A stretch of DNA of 64,000 nt from Rhodopseudomonas sp. Lineage in GTDB: Bacteria > Pseudomonadota > Alphaproteobacteria > Rhizobiales > Xanthobacteraceae. The notes below the pieces were generated by a model. That model searched no databases and was not told the origin of the DNA. It saw nothing but the letters and a program-made list of their open reading frames with translations. A program made the translations under genes and the position numbers. How positions within the stretch are numbered: position 1 is the stretch's first letter; the number at the start of each line of letters is the position of its first letter. This document shows positions 48,185 to 58,623 of this stretch, in pieces. The stretch lies in contig WGNB01000035.1 in NCBI GenBank assembly GCA_016124795.1, positions 16,392-80,391 of the forward strand. Direction: 5' to 3'.

Positions 48185-48883
48185 ATGCACAAATTTTCAC
48201 TGCCCGCCGACTTGATCGAGCGCGTTGCCGCACGCACCGGGAAAGCCCATCCTTTCGATGTCATGAACCCGGCCAAGACCGCACTGGTCGTCGTCGACAT
48301 GCAGAACTATTTCGTCAAACCGGGCTACCAGGGCGAAGTGCCGATGGCGCGCAACGTGGTGCCGGGCATCAACCGTTTGGCCGCCGCGCTGCGCGCGATG
48401 GGCGGTCATGTCGTCTGGATCAAGAACGCGACCAACGACACCCGTGAATCATGGTCGGTGTTCCATGACACTCTGCTCACGCCGGAGAAGCGCGATCGCC
48501 GCTATGCCACGATGGACATCGACCATGAGGGTCACGCGCTATGGGGCGAACTCGACGCGCAGCCTGAAGATGCCCAGATCGTGAAGAAGCGCTTCAGCGC
48601 GTTCATCCAGGGCTCGTCGAATATCGAGGCGCATCTGCGCGCGCGTGGCATCGACAATCTGATGATCGCGGGCACCGCGACGCAGGTCTGCTGCGAAAGT
48701 TCGGCGCGCGACGCGATGATGCTGAACTTCAAGGTGACGATGGTGCCGGACGCATTGGCGACCTATACCGACGAAGAGCACGGCGCGTCGCTGCGGGCGT
48801 TCTACGCGATCTTCGGCGATGTCCAGACCGTCGACGAGGCGATCATGTCGCTCGAGCGCGGCCGGATCCAGGCCGCCGCTTGA
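48185..48883 (+). CDS. Isochorismatase-family cysteine hydrolase
   Basis: 232 residues from the ATG at 48185, with AAGGAGA 6 bases upstream. The catalytic triad is visible: Asp in ALVVVDMQNYFVKPG, Lys in IVKKRFSAFIQGSS, Cys in GTATQVCCESSARDAMML. Family members hydrolyse amides such as N-carbamoylsarcosine, ureidoacrylate, nicotinamide or biuret. Divergent placement next to a NitT/TauT importer suggests it breaks down the imported nitrogen compound (inference). Confidence 0.9.
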   Translation: MHKFSLPADLIERVAARTGKAHPFDVMNPAKTALVVVDMQNYFVKPGYQGEVPMARNVVPGINRLAAALRAMGGHVVWIKNATNDTRESWSVFHDTLLTPEKRDRRYATMDIDHEGHALWGELDAQPEDAQIVKKRFSAFIQGSSNIEAHLRARGIDNLMIAGTATQVCCESSARDAMMLNFKVTMVPDALATYTDEEHGASLRAFYAIFGDVQTVDEAIMSLERGRIQAAA

Positions 48884-48902
48884 CCCGACCGACCGAGGAA
48901 GG

Positions 48903-48937
48903 CCGCTTCGGGTCGTCAGTGCACGCGCCCGAAGCGG
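48903..48937. terminator. Inverted repeat after the hydrolase gene
   Basis: CCGCTTCGGG and CCCGAAGCGG form a perfect 10-bp stem 19 bases after the stop codon. No T-run follows on the plus strand. It probably ends the hydrolase transcript before the tmRNA gene. Confidence 0.5.
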
Positions 48938-48987
48938 AAAATCCGGTTACCGGTATCGCCCCGGCCCCGGAAAACCGGTTTTAGGCC

Positions 48988-49017
48988 CTTAACGCGCCCC
49001 TATTTACCCCCTATATT
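48988..49017 (+). promoter_or_regulatory. Putative ssrA promoter
   Basis: CTTAAC (48988-48993) and TATATT (49012-49017) are spaced by 18 bases directly before the 5' end of the tmRNA precursor, putting the start near 49024. The -35 is weak; the -10 is convincing. Confidence 0.5.
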
Positions 49018-49020
49018 CAG

Positions 49021-49390
49021 CCTGCCGGGGCAACCCGGCTATGGCGATAAACGGACGTCGTAATAAACCTTTCGGACCCGGGGGCAGTACCCGGCGCCTC
49101 CACCAAAGCCCGCTTTGGGCGGTTTCCGTGATGGACAGACCCGGCGACGGGCTGGCTCCAGATCGGGCTTCGGCGGGGGCGAACTAGGATCGACGAGGGC
49201 GTAAAGGGCGAACTTTTGCTCGGCATGGTTCCGCCGTTATCGGGCCAAATCGTAGTTGCAAACGACAACTATGCTCCGGTTGCTCAGGCCGCCTAAGCGG
49301 TTTGAAAGACCAAATCTAAAGTCCTAACGGGTTAAGCTCCGTTAGGCGGGGTCCGGAGGCACCTGGCAACAGAAGCCTCCACTTTCATAG
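49021..49390 (+). ncRNA. ssrA: tmRNA, circularly permuted two-piece form
   Basis: The acceptor piece comes first and ends GGCGCCTCCACCA, with the CCA at 49103-49105. A spacer (49106-49174) that is processed out follows. The coding piece begins GGGGGCGAACTAGGATCGAC at 49175; its GGGGGCG pairs with CGCCTCC (49095-49101) to rebuild the tRNA-like acceptor stem with one G-U pair. The tag reading frame starts at GCA 49258 and stops at TAA 49294-49296, encoding ANDNYAPVAQAA, within the conserved context GTAGTTGCAAACGACAAC. Outer ends are estimated to within about 10 bases. tmRNA rescues stalled ribosomes and marks products for ClpXP. Confidence 0.95.
49258..49296 (+). other. tmRNA proteolysis-tag reading frame
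   Basis: Resume codon GCA followed by 11 sense codons and TAA gives ANDNYAPVAQAA. The AND(N/E)Y start is the SspB-binding part and the terminal Ala-Ala is recognised by ClpX. The interior PVAQ is one of the variable alphaproteobacterial forms. Confidence 0.93.
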
Positions 49391-49584
49391 AGAGGATGAC
49401 CCGTCAGGCCGCGCTGCGCGCACTCCGCGCCGAGGATACCGCTTCGCCATCGACCGATGGGGATAACCGGCAATCGGATACCGACGCATCCGTCCTGCCG
49501 GCCAACCTCGGAAATCCGGGTCCCCCTTTTCACGACGATGCGCTAGCATCGAAAAAACCGACTCTCCACGACCGCAGGACGCGA
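49391..49584 (+). other. Leader between ssrA and sspB
   Basis: 194 bases. The sspB frame is open back to an ATG at 49396, but that part encodes low-quality sequence and the family starts at MADQIRYDLL. No separate gene or clear terminator was found. Confidence 0.35.
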
Positions 49585-50289
49585 ATGGCCGACCAAATCC
49601 GCTACGATCTTCTCACCCAGCAGGCGCTGCGCGGCGTCGTCCGCCATGTCCTGAGTGACGCAGCCAAGAAAGGCCTGCCGGGCGACCATCACTTTTACAT
49701 TTCGTTCGATACTCAAGCCGACGGCGTGCGCCTGTCGGAGAGGTTGCGGTCGCAGTACCCGGAAGAAATGACGATCATCCTGCAACATCAGTTCTGGGAT
49801 CTGGCGGTCAGCGAACAGGGCTTCGAGGTCGGCATGTCGTTCGGCGGCATCCCGGAAAAGCTGTTCATTCCTTTCGTTGCGATCCGGGGCTTTTTCGATC
49901 CCTCCGTGCAATTCGGTCTGCAGTTCGAAGAGGTCTCCGAGGTCCAGGATGCGCCGGCAAAGTCGACGAAGAAGACCCAACTGACCTCGGTCGGCGGTCC
50001 GGACAAGTCGGCCGACGCCGGGACGAAGGCCAACGCGGCAGCCGATTCGAGCGGTGAGTCGACCGGCAAGGCAGGATCGCGAACCGCGGCCAAGACCGGT
50101 CCCAAGCTGGCGCCGGAAAGTACCCGCGGCGCTCCGCACAAAAGTCCGGTTCTGCCGATGGACTCCGCGCCGGCGGCCGCCATTCCGCCGGTGTCGCCGC
50201 TGCCGCCGGACGAACCGACCGACCCGAAGCCGGACAAGCCGTCCGGCGGTGGCGAAGTCGTCAGCCTCGACCGGTTTCGCAAAAAATAA
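49585..50289 (+). CDS. sspB: SspB-type ClpXP adaptor protein (alphaproteobacterial form)
   Basis: 234 residues from the ATG at 49585, with AGGA upstream. The N-terminal about 130 residues form the SspB substrate-binding fold (IRYDLLTQQALRGVVRHVLS, HHFYISFDTQADGVRLSERL, MTIILQHQFWDLAV, FIPFVAIRGFFDPSVQFGLQ). A Pro/Ala/Lys-rich flexible linker (about 135-220) leads to the ClpX-docking tail GGEVVSLDRFRKK. It tethers ssrA-tagged proteins to ClpXP. It lies directly after the tmRNA gene, pairing tag and adaptor. Confidence 0.94.
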   Translation: MADQIRYDLLTQQALRGVVRHVLSDAAKKGLPGDHHFYISFDTQADGVRLSERLRSQYPEEMTIILQHQFWDLAVSEQGFEVGMSFGGIPEKLFIPFVAIRGFFDPSVQFGLQFEEVSEVQDAPAKSTKKTQLTSVGGPDKSADAGTKANAAADSSGESTGKAGSRTAAKTGPKLAPESTRGAPHKSPVLPMDSAPAAAIPPVSPLPPDEPTDPKPDKPSGGGEVVSLDRFRKK

Positions 50290-50358
50290 CCGCGCACGAC
50301 GACGAAGGGGTCACGCGGAAAGGCTTGTCTGCGCCGGCATTCGACCTAACTTTGCTGG

Positions 50359-51789
<1,431 letters not shown>

Positions 51790-52326
51790 CCGGTTGTTGA
51801 AGGACCCCAGAGCGACGCCGCGTCGGGACTGTCCGTGGAGCTCACATAGTAATACACAGATATAACGCGACGGATTATACAGTCCGATAGGAAATAACTA
51901 TAATTGGTCCGGTATTCACCGGACTAATCGATCCGTATCTAAATACTATTCCACTCTATGTGGTTGTCATTTAGGCAGTAGGTCGAAATAATTGCAGTGT
52001 TGTTACAGTGTATATTATCCAATAGAAAAACGAAACATTAGCGAATAGATAAATATACCTCCGACGTCAGCTAGTTAAATCATTGGTTCTACAGAGTTCA
52101 ACTTTAGGCATTTTCTAATAGTCTCGTTCGGTTCTATTTCGATCAACTAACCGTGTATTGAATCGTTGCCCGAATACACCACATTGTGACAAGTGCAAAC
52201 TTGCGAAAGGCCCGCCAGACGAGAAGACGGCGTTACCGCCACCTATTCGTCAGAATTGGCGGGGATAAAAGGGATCCAAATTCGGGGGTCCGGAAACCAT
52301 GTATCAGGTTACCTACGAGGCAAATC
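51790..52326. other. Gene-free AT-rich segment
   Basis: 537 bases without a supported gene. From about 51846 to 52190 GC content falls to roughly 35 percent (two 60-base lines count 37 and 33 percent), against about 60-65 percent for the surroundings. A 7-bp hairpin GTCCGGT-ATTC-ACCGGAC at 51907-51924 may end the fumC transcript. No long open frame, transposase remnant or tRNA was found. It may hold promoters for the DUF4169/RHH pair, an untranslated RNA, or relic foreign DNA. Confidence 0.6.
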
Positions 52327-52515
52327 TTGGCTGATTTGGTCAACCTTCGAACAGCCCGCAAGCAAGCCAAACGTCGGCAGGACGATGAGCACGCGAAATC
52401 CCAACGTCTTGCCCACGGCCAGCCGAAAAGCTTGCGCCAGCGCGAACTTGCCCTCCGCGACAAAGCCAAAAAAGACCTCGACGGTCACCTGATCGAACCA
52501 GGAGACGGCCGATGA
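52327..52515 (+). CDS. DUF4169 family protein
   Basis: 62 residues from a TTG at 52327 with GAGG 7 bases upstream. The start of the family pattern is ADLVNLRTARKQAKRRQDDE, and the Arg/Lys/Glu-rich helix ends KKDLDGHLIEPGDGR. Function unknown; the domain occurs in alphaproteobacteria upstream of a ribbon-helix-helix gene. The upstream open frame (from 52186) is Arg-rich and unlike the family. Stop and next start overlap (ATGA). Confidence 0.75.
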   Translation: MADLVNLRTARKQAKRRQDDEHAKSQRLAHGQPKSLRQRELALRDKAKKDLDGHLIEPGDGR

Positions 52516-52808
52516 AATCGCCGGTTGTCAAACGCTCAATCGTCATTGCCGGGCATAAGACGAGTGTCAGTCTTGAGGATGCGTTCTGGAAAGGGCTGAA
52601 GGAGATCGCCATCGGCCGCGACCTGACCTTGTCGGATCTTGTCGCCTCGATCGATACCGATCGCCATCACGGCAACCTGTCATCGGCTATCCGCCTGTTC
52701 GTCCTCGACCACTTTCGAGTGCAGAGCAGCGAAGAACACGGCCAGCATAACGACGTGCATGAAGGTGTCGGGTCGCGACCGACGACCGCCGTACTACGGC
52801 CTGAGTGA
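52512..52808 (+). CDS. Ribbon-helix-helix domain protein (RHH_4-like)
   Basis: 98 residues. The first about 70 match the single-domain RHH family: VVKRSIVIAGHKTSVSLEDA, FWKGLKEIAIGRDLTLSDLV, DRHHGNLSSAIRLFVLDHF. It probably binds DNA or acts as a regulator. The C-terminal about 27 residues (HGQHNDVHEGVGSRPTTAVL) extend beyond the usual end and run 15 bases into the convergent AsmA gene. Translationally coupled to DUF4169 by ATGA. Confidence 0.8.
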   Translation: MKSPVVKRSIVIAGHKTSVSLEDAFWKGLKEIAIGRDLTLSDLVASIDTDRHHGNLSSAIRLFVLDHFRVQSSEEHGQHNDVHEGVGSRPTTAVLRPE

Positions 52809-55800
52809 TCCGGCCGATTCGCCGGCTGTCGTCGCCGGGTGCGGCCAAGGCCTGATATCGACTGGTGCCGGCAATTTCGGCGCCAGTTGTGTCTTGGCCG
52901 GCGCCGACGGCGAAGGAGCTTGCGACCGGCGCGCGGCGCCTGTCGACTGAATCGGGGCTGACGCTTTGGCCTGAGCCGGTGCGGCGTTCGAAGTGGCGGC
53001 CGGATGCGCCGTTGCGCCCGGAACCGCTTTCGCGCCCGCATTCGTCGGCGTCGCCGATGGCGACGAAGGTGGCGGCGACGACTGCGGCAAAGACTGCGGC
53101 GCGGCTTCCGGCTGGACCGATGGTGCGGAGGCCGGCGGCGGCACGGCCGACGCCGGCGGCTGCAACCGGCTCCGCTCGGCCTCAAGCGCACGCTGCTTCT
53201 CAAGCTCGCGCAGTTTCCGCGCCTGGTTCTCCACCGCCCGCAACGTCAACCATCCGCTCAAGGCCGAGACGTCGACGCTGCGCGCCGGCGCCGACACCGG
53301 TCCCTTCAAGGCCATGAAGATATCCGGCCGCGCGCCCGCCGCTTCGCTGGTGCCCGACAGCACCATGTGGGCGTCGAGCGAACCGTCGGTGAGATCGATC
53401 GTGCCATTGAGCGTCAGAGCGGCGTCGCTGCTCTCGACCGTGGCGCTGCTCAGTCGCAACTGACCGGCGCCGACCGTGAACGGGCCTTCGGCGCGCTTGA
53501 CCGATAACTGGCCGCTCGCCAAAGCTCTTTGCACAATGTCCGCGAGCCGTCCGCTGTCGACCGGCAGCCCCTGATCGACGGCGCGGGTGACGGCGTCGAA
53601 GGCGCGCGGGTCGAGACCGGCGAGTTGCCCATTGCTCAGCGCGACCTTGCCGCTGCCCTGAAGCGAACCGATCAAGGCCACCGGACTCAAACCGGTGCCT
53701 TCCACCTCGGCCGATACATCCAGCGTTCCGGTCACCGGCGGCCGCGCGCCCGACCGCAGCAACACCGACGCATCGGCACCGGCCAGAGCCAGCTTGGCCT
53801 GCGCGGTCAAACCGCCATCGGTGTCTTTATACGTCATGCTGCCGCTGAGCCGGCCGCCGGCCAGAACGCCGGCGATATCGTCAACGGCCAATTCGCGCTT
53901 GCCGAACCGCAGCGTCGAACGGAATTCCCGCGCGGTCAGGGTCGGCGATACGTCAAGCCGACGAACCTTGAGACCGACCGAGCCGGCATAATCGCCGAAG
54001 ACGCCGTCGCCGAACGGCTCGCTCGGCCAGACCCAGCTTGGCTTCACCGAAGCATTGCTGGACGGGCTCTTGCCGGCCGGCTCCGGCGCGGCAGCCGGCA
54101 TACCGATCGCCGCCGCGACCAAACCCGCGCCATCGATGGTATCGGCTTCAATGTCGCCGGACAGCCGATGCGGCGCCGACAAGGTCGCCGCCAGCTTGCC
54201 GCGCAAAGTGGAACCGCCGATACCCGCTTCGATATCGCTGACGTCAAGACTGTCGCCGTTCAGAACGATCCGCCCGCCGAAGGTCACCGGAAGAACAGCG
54301 GCCGCATCGCCCGCCGTCAAAGATGACGACGCCAGCGGCGCGGCATTGCCGCTGAGGATATCGGCATGCAGCGTCGCGGTCGGCTTGTCGGCGAAAGGCT
54401 GCGTCGTCCCGTTCGCCTTGACGTCCAGACCTTTGGCGATCAGTTGCGCGTCGACCTGCATCGGACCGCCGGCCGGGCCGTTCAGCTTGACCGACAAGAC
54501 ACCGGGTCCCGGCCCGACCGCCAGCGCGCGGTCGATGCCAATTAACGCGGTCAACGTCTTGCCGTCATCGGCCGTGACCTTGCCGTCCAGTTGCAGATTG
54601 CCCGACGACGGCGGGAAGCTGTCGGCATTGCCTTGCGCGTTCAGCGAGACAGTGACCTTGCCGAGGCTGCCGTCGATGCCGAGTTTGGCCAGTCCCGGCG
54701 CCGCGCCATCGATCGTCAGCCGCGCGTGCAATCTGGCCGGCGCCATCTCCGCCGCTTTTTGTCCGAGCGTCTTGACCGTTACCGGCGCAAAGCGCGACAG
54801 CAGCGCCATCACCGGCGCCATGTCGGGCGCGGTCAGATCGACATTGATGCTGCCCTGCGGCGACGGGGCGGTGGTGACGATGCGGCCACTCGCTGAAAAC
54901 GCCGCGCCGCCCAGATCGGCCACCGCGAGCTTGTCGATCTGCAAACCGCCGGCGTCGATCTTCAGGCGCGCGCTGGCGTTATGCGCGACGAAACCGCCGA
55001 CGGTCGCGCGGCCGATGTCGGCGGCAATCGTCATGTCGCGCGGCCGTTCGACCGTCGAGCCGGCCAGCAAGGCGCGACCGAAACCGAGCGCGGCGTCGAG
55101 ATCGAGCTCCGGTGCATTCAGCGCGGCATCGAACTTCGACGGACGATCGCCGGCGCCGAAGATATAAGCCAGCCGGCCGGACACGGTCTTGCGGTCGAAG
55201 CGCGCCGTCAGCTTTTCAATCGCGACTTTCTCACTGCCGAGCGTGACGTCGCCGCGCAAACTCAAAGGCCCGGCTTCGGCAACGCCGGCTTTGGCCGTGC
55301 CGGCGTCACGACCTTCCAGCCAGGCCGCCAGACTATTTGGATCGTTGGCATCGATCTCGGCCGGCCCGGTGAAAGCCACGCCACTGGCATCGACCGCCAG
55401 ATGGCCGCTCAAACGCACCTGGGTAAAGCCGGGCGCGCGAAATTCGAAACGGTCGAGATTCCAGCCGCTGTCATCCGACGTGATATCGCCGCGCAGGTTC
55501 TGCACCGTGCTGCCGCCGAGCGTGACCTGATCGATGCCGACGCCGATTGAAATCGGGATCGACGGCCGAAACGCCGCGCCGCCCAATTCGGCCAGCTCAC
55601 GGATGGCCGCCGCCGGCGGCGGCCTGCTGCCGTCGCCGGCCACCAGCACCCGGTCGAGGTCGATCTGCGTGCCGGACAACACGCCGTCAAAACGCGGAGT
55701 CTTGCCGAACTTGAATTCGGCGACGCCGGTCAGCTTCAGGCCGCGATTGATCGAGCCATATTGAAACTCGACATTTTCCATCAAGGCCGACTTCGCATCG

Positions 55801-56639
55801 GCCTTGAGCTTGCCGCTCAGCTTCCACGGCTGGGTCAGCCGCGCGCTGCCGCTGGGCGCAATGCCGACCGGCTTGGCCAGGCTCAGCGAACCCTGAAACT
55901 TCGGATCGTCGCCGGCCAGCGTCAGTTCGCCTTCGGCTTCCATGCTGAGCGGCCGACTGACCGGATCGACATTGACGTGAAGCTTGATCGCACCGGCGTC
56001 GCTATAGCGCCCGGTCGAAAGCCGATAAGGATAGAGTTCGCCGCCGATGGTGACCGCGCCCTCGCCCTTGAACGGACCGATCAGCGAACGCGCCTCGCCG
56101 TTGAACCACAATTTGTCAAAGGTCGTGACGCCACCGCTTGCCATATCGGTCACGACAACCCGGCCATCCTCGATGCCGAGCCGTTCCACGGTCAAACTAT
56201 CGGGATTGAACGAGACCGCGATATTCGGCGCCAGCACATGACCGGTTGCGTCGATCGTCAGGCCAACCGTCGGTCCGGCGATATGCAGTTCGGTGGCGCG
56301 CCATTGGCCGCGCAACAGGGGCGTCAGCGCGAATTCGATAGCCAGCGAACGGGCGCGAATGACGCCAGCGTCAGCGGCGGCCACCTTCCCCTTGGTGGGC
56401 GCGGTCGTTTCACCGGATTTGGGCTTGCCGATCTCGATCGTGTGCAACGTCAACCGTGGCGACGGCAGCAGCCGCGCATCGATGGCGCCGGTGACGCGCA
56501 CATCCTCGCCGATCAGATGACTGGCTTCGGCCTCGAAAATCGAGCGGTAGCCATTCCAGTCGACCAGCAGAGGACCGACCAGCGCCGTCACCAGCGCCAG
56601 AATGATCGCAATAGCCAGTCCGAGCAAAGTCGTTTGCAA
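52794..56639 (-). CDS. AsmA-family large envelope protein
   Basis: 1281 residues. An N-terminal membrane anchor (LLGLAIAIILALVTALVGPL) is followed by the AsmA start VDWNGYRSIFEAEASHLIGE and DVRVTGAIDARLLPSPRLTL. Long repetitive beta-rich sequence rich in Gly, Asp and Leu follows, and the AsmA_2-type C-terminal domain near 880-1130 (LSGSMTYKDTDGGLTAQAKL, ALSNGQLAGLDPRAFDAVTR). The last about 120 residues are Pro/Ala/Ser-rich and probably disordered. AsmA-like proteins bridge inner and outer membranes and are implicated in phospholipid transport and outer-membrane assembly. Confidence 0.9.
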   Translation of the reverse strand: MQTTLLGLAIAIILALVTALVGPLLVDWNGYRSIFEAEASHLIGEDVRVTGAIDARLLPSPRLTLHTIEIGKPKSGETTAPTKGKVAAADAGVIRARSLAIEFALTPLLRGQWRATELHIAGPTVGLTIDATGHVLAPNIAVSFNPDSLTVERLGIEDGRVVVTDMASGGVTTFDKLWFNGEARSLIGPFKGEGAVTIGGELYPYRLSTGRYSDAGAIKLHVNVDPVSRPLSMEAEGELTLAGDDPKFQGSLSLAKPVGIAPSGSARLTQPWKLSGKLKADAKSALMENVEFQYGSINRGLKLTGVAEFKFGKTPRFDGVLSGTQIDLDRVLVAGDGSRPPPAAAIRELAELGGAAFRPSIPISIGVGIDQVTLGGSTVQNLRGDITSDDSGWNLDRFEFRAPGFTQVRLSGHLAVDASGVAFTGPAEIDANDPNSLAAWLEGRDAGTAKAGVAEAGPLSLRGDVTLGSEKVAIEKLTARFDRKTVSGRLAYIFGAGDRPSKFDAALNAPELDLDAALGFGRALLAGSTVERPRDMTIAADIGRATVGGFVAHNASARLKIDAGGLQIDKLAVADLGGAAFSASGRIVTTAPSPQGSINVDLTAPDMAPVMALLSRFAPVTVKTLGQKAAEMAPARLHARLTIDGAAPGLAKLGIDGSLGKVTVSLNAQGNADSFPPSSGNLQLDGKVTADDGKTLTALIGIDRALAVGPGPGVLSVKLNGPAGGPMQVDAQLIAKGLDVKANGTTQPFADKPTATLHADILSGNAAPLASSSLTAGDAAAVLPVTFGGRIVLNGDSLDVSDIEAGIGGSTLRGKLAATLSAPHRLSGDIEADTIDGAGLVAAAIGMPAAAPEPAGKSPSSNASVKPSWVWPSEPFGDGVFGDYAGSVGLKVRRLDVSPTLTAREFRSTLRFGKRELAVDDIAGVLAGGRLSGSMTYKDTDGGLTAQAKLALAGADASVLLRSGARPPVTGTLDVSAEVEGTGLSPVALIGSLQGSGKVALSNGQLAGLDPRAFDAVTRAVDQGLPVDSGRLADIVQRALASGQLSVKRAEGPFTVGAGQLRLSSATVESSDAALTLNGTIDLTDGSLDAHMVLSGTSEAAGARPDIFMALKGPVSAPARSVDVSALSGWLTLRAVENQARKLRELEKQRALEAERSRLQPPASAVPPPASAPSVQPEAAPQSLPQSSPPPSSPSATPTNAGAKAVPGATAHPAATSNAAPAQAKASAPIQSTGAARRSQAPSPSAPAKTQLAPKLPAPVDIRPWPHPATTAGESAGSLRP

Positions 56640-56872
56640 ACGCCAACTCCAGCGCCTCTCCGCAGCCGGTCTGCGTCCGCGCCTATCGTCTGGAAATATA
56701 CGCTATAATTTGTCGGCTATGGCGGCAAATCTTTGTTCCGCCGATCAGATTCTCTCAATTCAGGCGCGATTCGAAGCACCGTGCCAGGACGCCAGAACCG
56801 CGGGCGGAAACCGTTCAGGCGCGCGGGACTATCGCCGCGCGCAGCGGTCCAAAGACCGCATCAACACGACGA
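56640..56872. other. Intergenic region upstream of the AsmA gene
   Basis: 233 bases between the AsmA start and the stop of the FAD-linked oxidase on the same strand. Only the AsmA promoter is expected here; an AT-rich patch at 56692-56712 (AAATATACGCTATAATTTG) is a candidate. No gene seen. Confidence 0.35.
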
Positions 56873-58285
56873 TCACGACAAGGCGATGATCTTGCCCGGG
56901 TTCAGGATATTCTGCGGGTCGAGCGCACGTTTGATCGAGGCCATGACCGCAACGACGGCCGCGCCATGCTCGGCCACCATGTATTTCATCTTGCCCTGAC
57001 CGATGCCGTGCTCGCCGGTCGAAGTGCCGTCCATCGCCAAAGCGCGTTCGACCAGACGTTTCGACAAGGCCTTGGCGCGTTCGACTTCGCCGGGATCGTT
57101 CATGTCGATCAGCAGCGTCAGGTGGAAATTGCCGTCGCCGACATGGCCGACGATCGGCGCCAGAATGCCGGTTTCGGCGATATCGGCCTGCGTCGCCGTG
57201 ACGCATTCGGCCAGCCGCGAAATGGGCACGCAAACGTCGGTCGCAATCATCGCCGCGCCGGGCCGCAGCGTGAAATTTGACATCGCCGCGTTATGACGCG
57301 CTTCCCACAACTTGGTGCGTTCTTCCGGCCGCGTGGTCCAGACGAAGGGACCGCCGCCCAGTTCTTCGGCGATCTCGCCGAACCGTTCCGACTGTTCGGC
57401 CACAGACGCCGCGGTGCCGTGGAATTCCATCAGCAGCAATGTGGTTTCCGGCAGTTCGGTTTTCGACGCCAGATTGAGCGCGCGAACCTGCAAGGCATCG
57501 AGCAATTCAATGCGCGCCACCGGGATGCCGGCCTGAATGGTCATGATCGCGGCGTTGCAGGCCGCCTCAACCGTCGGGAACGGACAGCGACCGCCGGAAA
57601 TCGCTTCCGGAATGCCGGACAGCCGCAACGTCAATTCGGTGATGATGCCAAGCGTGCCTTCCGAGCCGACCATCAGCCGTGTCAGGTCGTAACCGGCGGA
57701 GGTTTTCTTGGCGCGGCGCGCGGTGTCGATCACCTCGCCATTGGCCAGCACGACCTTGAGCGACAGGACATTGTCCTTCATCGTGCCGTAGCGCACCGCA
57801 TTGGTGCCGGAGGCGCGCGTCGCCGCCATGCCGCCGAGCGAGGCGTCGGCGCCGGGATCGATCGGAAAGAACAGGCCGCTGTCGCGCAATTGCTCGTTCA
57901 GCGCCTTGCGGGTGATGCCGGGCTGCACAACGCAATCGAGGTCTTCGGCATGGACCTTCACCAGCTTGTTCATGTCGCGAAAGTCGATCGAGACGCCGCC
58001 AAGCGGCGCATTGACGTGACCTTCCAGCGACGAGCCGGTGCCAAATGCGATAATGGGCATCGCATGGCGCGCGCAGATCCGCACGATCTGCTGCACCTCT
58101 TCGGTGCTCTGCGGATAAACCACGGCATCCGGCGGCTGATTGACGATCCAGGTGACCGTATTGCCATGCTGCTGGCGGACGGCCTGCGACGTCACCAGTC
58201 GGTTGCCAAAGATCGCTGCGAGTTCGTCAATGGCGGCGGACACCGCCGCGGCGGCGGGCTTGGCGAGAGCAATATCGGCGGTCAC
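56873..58285 (-). CDS. FAD-linked oxidase, D-lactate/glycolate dehydrogenase (GlcD/LDHD) family
   Basis: 470 residues. The FAD-binding type 4 (PCMH) domain has PDAVVYPQSTEEVQQIVRIC, PIIAFGTGSSLEGHVNAPLG and MAATRASGTNAVRYGTMKDN with MVGSEGTLGIITELTLRLSG. The C-terminal substrate domain ends GEHGIGQGKMKYMVAEHG and DPQNILNPGKII. It oxidises a 2-hydroxy acid, most likely D-lactate, passing electrons to the respiratory chain or cytochrome c. No glcE/glcF subunits are adjacent, favouring a single-subunit D-lactate dehydrogenase. Confidence 0.9.
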   Translation of the reverse strand: MTADIALAKPAAAAVSAAIDELAAIFGNRLVTSQAVRQQHGNTVTWIVNQPPDAVVYPQSTEEVQQIVRICARHAMPIIAFGTGSSLEGHVNAPLGGVSIDFRDMNKLVKVHAEDLDCVVQPGITRKALNEQLRDSGLFFPIDPGADASLGGMAATRASGTNAVRYGTMKDNVLSLKVVLANGEVIDTARRAKKTSAGYDLTRLMVGSEGTLGIITELTLRLSGIPEAISGGRCPFPTVEAACNAAIMTIQAGIPVARIELLDALQVRALNLASKTELPETTLLLMEFHGTAASVAEQSERFGEIAEELGGGPFVWTTRPEERTKLWEARHNAAMSNFTLRPGAAMIATDVCVPISRLAECVTATQADIAETGILAPIVGHVGDGNFHLTLLIDMNDPGEVERAKALSKRLVERALAMDGTSTGEHGIGQGKMKYMVAEHGAAVVAVMASIKRALDPQNILNPGKIIALS

Positions 58286-58404
58286 GGGCGGCGGCCTGCG
58301 TTTGATGGATCGGGGTCCGCAAACTGTCGGTCAACCGCGCCCGGGTCAAGCCGAACCGCAGGCGTTCGGGAACCCCGCCAGACGGCGCGAAACGGCGGCC
58401 GCGA

Positions 58405-58563
58405 TCAGGAATACATCCGGTCGGTCGGCAGTTGCGGCTCCTGCGGCGCCGGATTGCTGTTGCCGATCGTCATCGCCCACGACACCAGCATCACCACCAG
58501 CATCAGCAGGAACGCACCGCGGGCAATTTTGCTCAAAATTGTTCCGTAACCGGCCCAGGACAT
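58405..58563 (-). CDS. Small single-helix membrane protein
   Basis: 52 residues, ATG at 58563 and TGA at 58405. The start has a near-perfect AAGGAGAG ribosome site 6 bases upstream. The sequence begins MSWAGYGTILSKIARG, then a hydrophobic helix (AFLLMLVVMLVSWAMTIG), then a Pro-rich tail ending PTDRMYS. Composition, ribosome site and a TTAA-N7-TTAA box 61 bases upstream make it a likely real gene. I do not recognise the family. Confidence 0.65.
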   Translation of the reverse strand: MSWAGYGTILSKIARGAFLLMLVVMLVSWAMTIGNSNPAPQEPQLPTDRMYS

Positions 58564-58623
58564 CTCGGCTCTCCTTGATTGCTGGCAACATAGCCGAGGG
58601 CCGCCCGCCGGCCAGTCATTTAG

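Noticed and set aside
49396..49584. Longer SspB start at 49396
   Set aside because: The extra 63 codons overlap the end of the tmRNA region, lack family similarity, and the ATG at 49585 has a ribosome site and matches the family start.
52186..52808. DUF4169/RHH pair as a toxin-antitoxin system
   Set aside because: Size and overlap fit, but neither protein resembles a toxin and the pair looks like a core chromosomal feature.
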